Source: Cryptomeria japonica
Taxonomy: Eukaryota > Streptophyta > Pinopsida > Cupressales > Cupressaceae
DNA: 64,000 nt
Assembly: GCF_030272615.1 (NCBI RefSeq)
Contig: NC_081412.1
Coordinates: 101,681,796-101,745,795 of the forward strand
Direction: 5' to 3'
A model generated the notes under the pieces. The model saw only the letters and a list, made by a program, of their open reading frames with translations. It had not been told where the DNA came from and ran no database searches. The position numbers were made by a program, and so were the translations under genes. This document shows, in pieces, positions 56,954 to 64,000 of the stretch; within the stretch, counting starts at the first letter, position 1, and each line of letters starts with the position of its first letter.

Positions 56954-57494
56954 GTGCACCTATTCCAAATTGATCAGAAAAGGTATGAAGGGACTGCATT
57001 CTCTGAAGGTTAAAATCATAACAGTTCCTATTCTATTATGTACTAAATTCAAAATCTGCATAGTTAAGATGCATCAGTAAGTTTGAAATTCTATCAAAAG
57101 TACTTTACAGAAAACTTGTCAAGTCAGTAAACAAGGAAATTTGGTTACTCGGTTAAAATGAAAGAAAAGAGAGTAAATCGATTAAAGGTAAACTGAGTGC
57201 ATTTAATATTTTGAGCTAACCTGCACGAAGCCCAACAAGGTATTTTGTGTACTTAAAGTTATTTTCATGGTCATTTTCATTCACCAAGTTTTCAAGAGAG
57301 CAGAGCAAAGTGAATCAAGGTGATCAAACTTCATTCAAAGCGAATCCAAGGTATTTACATCAAATCTCATCGCATTGTCAAGCTGGTTTTCTAATCTTGT
57401 CAAATTGCTATTATCTACCAAGTGTGAATCATCTGCCATTTGTAAACCATCAAACCCTAAGGATAGTTTGCTAAGTTTTATCTGAAATTTACAA
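56954..57494 (+). other. spacer between ORF1 and ORF2 of element E
   Basis: 541 bases without a gene; the 75-codon open frame at 57247-57474 shows no motif. Confidence 0.6.
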
Positions 57495-60400
57495 ATGGCA
57501 CCCAAGATCCAAGATCCCATAGTTGTCAAGAATGTGGAGAAGCCCTCACTGAAATACACTTTAACTCCTAAAGTCGCCTCTGAACCGGATGACAAAACTA
57601 CCTTTTCACTCATCTCGGATCGAGTCTTGTTAGTCGAAGATGTTAGATTCTTCACCAAATGCCATGTTGAAGAACTCAGTCACGTTGAGATTAGTGACAC
57701 ATATGATGAGCTATGTACCGATGGCAAAATGGATAGCAAGTTTGAGCATATCAAAATCAAGGGTTTAACTGAAGCCCTAGCCTATCCCCATGTGTTCAAA
57801 CCCTAGTGGGTTAAGTTTGTTTTAAGCAAAGTTCATGATGATTTTATGTGGCTAGAGGAGCAACCATTCAAAATCACTAAGGAAATCATTCATGTGATCA
57901 CTGGATATCCTATCTATGATCATGCACGAGCATAGAAAATGATATCACAGAAGGAGTTAATCAGTTTAACTAGAGTAGAATCTGATTACCGAGGACTGAA
58001 ACTGAATAATGTCACTGATGCAAAACTTAAATTTGCAATTAGAGTAATTGGTTACTGTTTCTTCCAATCAGCAAGGGAAAACAGTGTACCCTGTGTAGCA
58101 GTTGACTTAGCCTATAAAATAGTGAAAAAGGGAATGAAAGTAGATTTATGTGGATTGTTATTGAAAAACTTATTTGAGAACCTGAACACAATAAGGAAGC
58201 CAAAAAAGAACAACTCGGCAAACACACTGAAGTTTGGTTCACTTCTTGTATGCATGTTTTTCTACATTGAGAAGATCTTTCCCTTAGTCGGTAAAGTAGT
58301 TTGGGAGCTACACCGACCTATCACCCATCAAATTAATGACTTTATCAAGAAATTGGGAGATAATTTTAATAATATCATGGATGACTACTTCAGCAAATTT
58401 CAAGAAAAGATGCACAACAGGTACCGGATTCCACCATAGCTGGTAGAGAAATATAAGGATGATATATGTTTTGAGGTAGACACCGATTACTGCTATGTGA
58501 ATGCTGTAGAACCTAGGAATCAATCTTTGCCACCAATGGGTTATGAGATTGACTATGATATCACACAATGACAAATTGATGCATATCTTACACTACCAAG
58601 GCATGCTACTGAACTAAGATATGGAACTTATGAAGAAGTTAAGGAAAAGGTGAAAATGAGCATTGTAGTACCTAAAGCTACAAGAAAGGCTACAAAGATG
58701 ATAAAGGTTTTATCTGAGAAATTCGGAGAAGAATCCACCTCTACACCTGTCAAAGGCACTCTTGCCATTACGGAAGAGGAATCTGAAGCTCAAGAGGTAG
58801 CAATAACATTGAGTACCGAGTTGCCTAAGGGAAAAGTTTTGAAAAAAAAGAAACTGGACACTACAAAGGCCCTACTGACTCCACCAACAAAGAGACCCAA
58901 CACTAGAGCATCAGCTGCATCACCAAGTAAGAAACAAAAGAGTGCTACTATTCCCAAGGTAACCAAAACCTAGAAGAAGTCTACTCAGAGATTCATTTTG
59001 GCAAAAGAGTCTAGTGATATAGAATCAGAAGATGCCAACAAATTATAGATTGTAAAAAGCAAGAAGGTAAATATTCATAGTGTTGAAAACTTTTGTGCCA
59101 ATCTTAAAGAATATGGTGGATTTGCAGGATTTAGATATGTCAAGTATGAGACTAGGAATAATGATGAGAAGCGACAAACTAAAGAAGTTTTCATTTGCAC
59201 ACTTCTAAAGTTTTGGCTAGCTCCATTAGAACTAGTAAAGTCACTTCCGAGTGAATTGTACTTACATATTGATAATAGGTGGAAATATGCAATGGACTCA
59301 GAGAAACAAATTAGAGAAAGAAGTCTAGTCCATCTATTTCCTGATATGTCTGTAGCAGAAATAAAGGAGCATTTGATAACCTACAATTCTAAATTTCTTG
59401 TCAAACAAAGAGCCTTAAAATTGATGAATGGGCTATACATTGATGTAGAAAAGGAGACAAAAAGCAAAGTGGCAGGAAATCTTCAAACTAAAAGATGTCA
59501 GTGAACAATCTCAAGTTGAAATTGTTGATGTCACCAAGCAAGATCCTAATGTCACCGAGAAAGGTTTTGATGCTACCAAGCAAGACCCAGCTGACACTAT
59601 TCAAATTGATGAAGATGTCATGGATGCAGAAGCACTGAAGTAGGAAATGATAGAAGGCACTACCTATGCAAAACTTGTATCTAGTGAATCTGTGATAGTA
59701 CAAGTTCAGCCTTATCCGCCAGTCAATCCACCTGTCTCTACCAAAGATCCTAAAGATACAGCACAAGGCACCGAAGGTCACAAGTCTAAAGTAGCAGAAG
59801 GTACAACTAAAGATCAGACCTCTCAAGCACCATCAAGCACTGAAAATGTTACAGGTGAGACCCCCAGTACTGAGACACCCAAGGACACCACAATGGCTAC
59901 AGGAACTGACCAAAGTGTTGCCTCTACCGAGCAACCTACCGAGGGTCAGCAAGCCTCACAAGCAATTGTATTGGTACAACCAACCAAAGGTAAAGAGAAG
60001 AAAGTGAAAAAACATAGTTTTAAAGTTGATTTAACTAAACCGATAGTGTTGCCCAATGTGGATATCTCAAAATTAAAGGGGCAAGCACTTATTGATTTTG
60101 GTAAACTATGCAAAGCAAAGGCCGAACAAGAAAAATAGATGGCCATTCAAAAGAAGAATAAAGTACTACAAAAGGTGAAAACACTGCTAACAGAAATGCT
60201 ACCATTAGCTACAGTGTCAACCGATGTAGCCATCCACATTCAACTGGATGAACTCCTTAATCAAATAGAAATATCTAGAGTTGATGCATCTGAGTACTTG
60301 AGCAAGCTAAAAGATAAAGAGCTTACTACAAAAATGATAGAAGAGGTACAAAAAGCTCTACCTATAGGAAAAGTCCCCTCAACTCAAGCATATTCTTTAT

Positions 60401-60799
60401 TTATTTAAGAAACTTTGTACATTTTCCTTATTTATTAAAGATATCAAGAATAAAACTGATGCAATTGAGAAAGAGATCACCGATCTCTCAACTAAGTTGA
60501 CCATAGAGCCAAATTTAGTTCAAAATTTTTATACCAAGCTTCAACAGCTCATGGCTCACCAGTTAGAACTCAGAAATGAAGAGCATAAGATTAGGATGGA
60601 TATAATGACCCTCCAAACATTATTCCTTCCTCATCTTTCATCAGTTCAAGAACAGATTCACCGAGCTACATGCCTATCTACTACACAAGAGGGAAGCACT
60701 CTTGATGGCTTAATATCACTATTGGCTAATATTCAAGCACAAAATTCTTTAATGGAAAGTGTAAAGGATGCACTCTCAGTCACACTCACTGCCACCTAG
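57495..60799 (+). pseudogene. ORF2 of element E: unknown protein conserved between element families
   Basis: From ATG 57495 one frame runs to 59504 with in-frame stops at 57804, 57933, 58437, 58569, 58971 and 59046; after two frameshifts it continues 59510-60405 and 60440-60799. The full product would be about 1,090 residues. Blocks: an N-terminal globular part (LLVEDVRFFTKCHVEELSHV, WVKFVLSKVHDDFMWLEEQP, FKITKEIIHVITGYPIYDHA, FAIRVIGYCFFQSARENSVP), a lysine-rich region (58650-58970), a second helical block (VENFCANLKEYGGFAGFRYV, SLVHLFPDMSVAEIKEHLIT), a Thr/Pro/Glu-rich linker, and C-terminal coiled coils. Block-by-block counterparts exist in A (N-terminus) and D (C-terminus). No enzyme motif is visible. 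Most of the stops are TAG. Confidence 0.65.
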
Positions 60800-61186
60800 A
60801 AGAAGTATAAATCTATTTTTGATCAATTACCGCCCTCGGATGGAAATTAAGTTTTTAATGTTTGTCAAAAAAGGGGAGTAATACTGCATAAGGGGAGTAA
60901 TATACTATATTTAGGGAGTGATATAGTTTTGATAATACAGTTTTGAGTATTGTATACAAGGGGAATATACCGAGTAGAGTATACAGAGCAAGCAGAGAGC
61001 ACACAAGCATAGAACCGAGCATACAAAATCAGAGTTATGTACAGTATAATGATAAGGGGAGTATATTTGATTATACTATTTCATTGACTATTATATATAT
61101 TATCATTTATAGTCATTTTGCAAAGTATATAGATTTTTGAGTTATGACTTTGAAAGTAGTTTTTGTCAAACATCTCAACTAATGTC
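60800..61186 (+). other. 3' untranslated region of element E
   Basis: No gene. Repeated AAGGGGAGTAATA-type purine motifs at about 60875-60905, 60958 and 61055 resemble extra polypurine tracts. Confidence 0.6.
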
Positions 61187-61198
61187 AAAAGGGGAGAT
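61187..61198 (+). other. polypurine tract of element E
   Basis: AAAAGGGGAGAT abutting the 3' LTR. Confidence 0.88.
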
Positions 61199-62360
61199 TG
61201 TTACTACTTATCAAGTTGCCATTAGTTTTATATTCAAAGTCATACTATACATTCTAGTCAGTTAAGCACTATCGAATCATGCAGTCGGTATACACACAAA
61301 GAAGTCGGTATGCATAGTCTAGTCGGTTACAGAAGAAAGCAATTACAGAACATAGTATACACCGAGCTGTCTACCGAGTATCTTTTTGAGACTACTGAGC
61401 AGTAAAGATGACACACCAAGTTGATATTCACCGAGTGAAACGTGTTACCAGATACATTGAACCTAGACATGCATATGAAAATGTGTTACAAGATCGAGGC
61501 ACATCTAACCATTATTACATTGGAAATTGCACCAGAAGATTGTGTATGATTACAAGGACAATCTAACCAATTAAATATTTTGTTTAGTTATTCATTCGAT
61601 AAATCTTGTTTGTAAGATCAAAGTAATGAATTGCATCACCGTTTTAAGAGATCTATTTATACAGCATGAGTTAAGAGCAAGGTGTGTGCATGTATGAATG
61701 TAGAAAGACTGTTACAGAGACACAAAGGTCACCGAGAAGGTTTTCAGAGAATAGTCGAAGAACAGAGTAAACAGAAGGGTTTATTGAGTTACTATATGGG
61801 TTACCGAGGTATGCTATAAGCAAGGTAATCTTATTCTAAGCACATAGAATCTGCTATAACATTTCAGATGTAAAGTTGTAGATATTTGTAATGATTTTAT
61901 TGTAATATTGTGAAGTTGAAAGAGAAACCTTTAACAGGGTAAAAGACTCTAACCAAGTCTATAAATTGTAAAGCCTCTAACTAGGTGCAACATTCAGAAT
62001 AAATGTTGTAAAATCTTTTAGCAAGGTAGATCTAACAGATCTTGATACTCCTAACAGGGTAAGCTATCAGAAATAGCTAAATGTAGCTCTAACCAAGCAT
62101 TCTTTATTATTGCAGTAGTGAAGTTGTGGGTGCCATCCCCACCGCAGTTTTTCTCTCTAACCAAGAGTTTCTGCATAACCAAAATATATGTGTTATGGAG
62201 TGAATCATGTATGATTGATACCTATTTGTTTTAACTTTATTTTATGTTACTGCACTATTCGGTTTATGCATAATAGTAAAGTTATTATTCAAAAAAAATT
62301 TTGAAGTACTGATTCACCCCTCCCCTCTTAGTACATTAGCTTTCCATATTGGGCCTAACA
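61199..62360 (+). repeat. 3' LTR of element E
   Basis: 1162 bases, partner of 54426-55559. Contains 28 bases near 61955-61985 (AGTCTATAAATTGTAAAGCC and neighbours) missing from the left LTR. Followed by TTTTT (62361-62365). Confidence 0.92.
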
Positions 62361-62365
62361 TTTTT

Positions 62366-63605
62366 CTGTTAATTCTGCCAGTTGATGACAAACATCAACT
62401 ATCTAAGTCTCTACCGGTGGGGGTAGGACTCCAAGTTGCTCCCTAAGATATTCAAAAGTCTCCTTAGGCAAAGGCTTTGTAAAAATATCTGCAATCTGCT
62501 CTTTAGTATTCACATAAACCAATTTCACTTCTTTTGCTTCAACATTCTATTTTAGAAAATCAAATTTGATAGAAACATTTTTAGTCTTAGAGTGAAATAT
62601 CGGGTTCTTTGATATATCAATTTCTTCCATATTATCACAATAAATAGTTATAGGTTCCTTGCATTTTACCTTTATGTCCTTCAACATTTGTTTGATCCAT
62701 AATAATTGTGTACAATTAGTTGTTGTTGCAACATATTCTGATTCTGCTATTGATAGTGATGTACAACTCTGTTTCTTGCTCAACCATGAAATTAGTCTGC
62801 TACCAAGAAAAAATGCTCTGCCAGTGGTGCTTTTTCTGTCATCTACATCTCCTACCCAATTAGCATTTGTGTATGCACATAAATCAAAATTTTCATCTCT
62901 AGGATACCATAAACCAAGATTTGTAGTGCCTTGTAGGTACCGAAAAATCCTTGTCACTGTTGATTCATGATTTTTTTTAGGATTACTCTGAAATATTGAA
63001 ACAATACATACTGCATTCATAATATCAAGTCTTGTTTATGTCAAATATAGTAAACCTACTATCATAGACTTGTATCTAATCAGATTAACAATTGTTGATT
63101 CATCCTTCAAAGATAATTTATGAGATGTAGTCATAGATGTGCTTACCGGTTTACAGTTTTCCATGCCAAATTTCTTTAGTAATTCCTTTAAGTACTTAGA
63201 TTGACATAGGAATATACCCTTACCAGTTTGTGAAATCTACAATCCTAAAAAGAATTTTATCTCTCCAATCATAGATATTTCAAATTCTTGTTGCATTTTG
63301 TTAGAAAAGTCTTTACACAGTCCATCTTCTCCTCCAAAGATTATATCATCAACAAAAACTTCAATAACCAAGACATCATCATTAGTCACTTTGTAGTATA
63401 GATTGTTGTCAGCATTACCTTTAGTGTATCCAAGCTTCAAAAGATATTTGTCCAATCTAGCATACCAAGCTCTAGGAGCTTGTTTTAGTTCATATAAAGC
63501 TTTCCTTAACCTGCAAACCATGTCTTTGTTATTTGTCAAAGAAAATCCATCAGGTTGGTCAATATAAACTTCTTCTTCAAGATCTCCATTCAGAAATGCA
63601 CATTT
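62366..63605 (-). pseudogene. reverse transcriptase and RNase H of copia element F
   Basis: Minus strand from 63605, truncated by LTR G in the middle of the RT: CAFLNGDLEEEVYIDQPDGF, ALYELKQAPRAWYARLDKYL, then VFVDDIIFGGEDGLCKDF (near 63345) and MIGEIKFFLGL. After stops near 63237 and 63038, RNase H (63020-62547) has YTNANWVGDVDD (first Asp changed to Asn), SIAESEYVATT and CDNMEEIDIS, ending DIFTKPLPKETFEYLREQLG near 62440. It is clearly a different copia family from B, C and I. The remainder of F is at 53120-54420; the two were parted by element E. Confidence 0.87.
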
Positions 63606-64000
63606 TGTTGGCATTTTTGATGATGTTGTTGTGATTTTCATTGATGGACACACACTTGCTTTGAGATCACTTTTTGTATGTATGAGTTATGGTCAACCGA
63701 TATTTGTTCCAACCGGTATTATGTATTATAGTCTTTAGACTATCGGTGTTTTGCAGAAAGTGTTTACTGATCTCAAGCGATATGAAGACCCAAGCAGTAT
63801 GAAGACCTCAAGCGGTTCGAGGATCCCAAAGTGGTATGAAGGAACAAAGCGGTTGTTATCATTTTTCCCAGTCTTGATTTTGACAAACCGGTAATTGGTA
63901 AAATGTGTGAATTGGTAATCGGTAAAATATGTGAACTGGTAATAGGTAAATGTATGAACCGGTATTACTTTGTGATGAGTTACCAACCGGTATTATTTTT
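63606..64000 (+). repeat. Element G: start of a further LTR, cut by the window end
   Basis: The RT of F stops exactly where TGTTGGCATTTTTGATG begins, a typical plant LTR start. CATTT at 63601-63605 would be its target duplication. The visible 395 bases contain no gene but two sets of short tandem repeats. Confidence 0.65.
63887..63968. repeat. 24-bp tandem repeats in LTR G
   Basis: Three degenerate units of 24, 24 and 23 bases (63887, 63911, 63935), each of the form ACCGGTAATTGGTAAAATGT then GTGA, with a partial fourth from 63958. A second, weaker set based on AAGCGGTATGAAGACCC lies at 63774-63845. Confidence 0.8.

Larger units (their letters stand above)
54426..62360 (+). mobile_element. 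Element E: complete non-autonomous LTR retrotransposon with two ORFs
   Basis: 7935 bases: LTR 54426-55559, primer site 55562, ORF1 (coiled coil and five zinc knuckles), ORF2 (unknown), polypurine tract 61187, LTR 61199-62360, TTTTT on both sides. No protease, integrase, RT or RNase H motif occurs in any frame of the 5.6 kb interior. LTRs differ at about 7 of the first 125 bases, so it is the youngest complete element here, as expected of the most deeply nested one. It must borrow enzymes from another element, and is inserted in copia F. Confidence 0.9.

Noticed and set aside
53115-63605. CATTT at both 53115-53119 and 63601-63605, suggesting one element 53120-63605
   Set aside because: The right end (GCACATTT) has no CA terminus and lies in the middle of an RT domain; the two CATTTs are better read as separate target sites of F and G, alike by chance.
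1-64000. Host protein-coding genes, tRNA or rRNA genes, CRISPR arrays, bacterial-type operons
   Set aside because: No exon-like open frames with host homology, no cloverleaf or rRNA sequence recognised; all coding-like stretches fall into retroelements.

Overview
This window looks like intergenic heterochromatin from a land plant with a large genome. I read it as a gymnosperm, probably a conifer, but that is an inference from the old, deeply nested LTR retrotransposons, the long LTRs (0.9-4.7 kb) and the style of the element-encoded second ORFs; no host gene, rRNA or tRNA is visible to confirm it. Essentially everything I can assign is retrotransposon. Almost every coding stretch carries stop codons or frameshifts.

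The window resolves into two nested stacks. Stack 1 (about 10369-43838) is an old plus-strand Ty1/copia lineage, C. A truncated internal region (C1, 10369-12635) runs into an LTR (12636-14129), which is followed by a second internal region (C2) and a 3' LTR. This is an LTR-internal-LTR-internal-LTR tandem with its left part outside the window. C1 is cut at 10369 by a minus-strand element, A (10368 leftwards), which is itself interrupted by a complete plus-strand copia element, B (588-8177). C2 is interrupted after RNase H by a complete minus-strand copia element, I (18311-27050, target duplication TGATG), which carries a 1.5 kb LTR-like insertion in its gag start. The 3' LTR of C2 is split by a 14.9 kb minus-strand element, H (28339-43265, target duplication TGGAT), which contains a 5'-truncated LINE.

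Stack 2 (about 44100-64000) is an unclassified minus-strand element, J. It is interrupted by D (49859-53119, minus, 3' half of an A-type element), which is interrupted by a minus-strand copia element, F (LTR 53120-54154, pol 62366-63605). F is interrupted by the complete plus-strand element E (54426-62360, target duplication TTTTT) and by the first 395 bases of another LTR, G (63606 onwards).

Functionally there are two kinds of element. B, C, I and F are Ty1/copia elements with gag, an aspartic protease, integrase, reverse transcriptase and RNase H, a Met-tRNA type primer site and an AAAGGGGGAGAT polypurine tract. A, D and E, and more distantly H and J, show no pol of their own. A and E have a coiled-coil ORF1 with an array of four or five CCHC zinc knuckles, and then a long ORF2 of unknown function. 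ORF2 is recognisably the same protein in elements whose LTRs are unrelated. This pol-less ORF1 plus ORF2 system, presumably mobilised in trans by copia-type relatives, is the most interesting content of the window.
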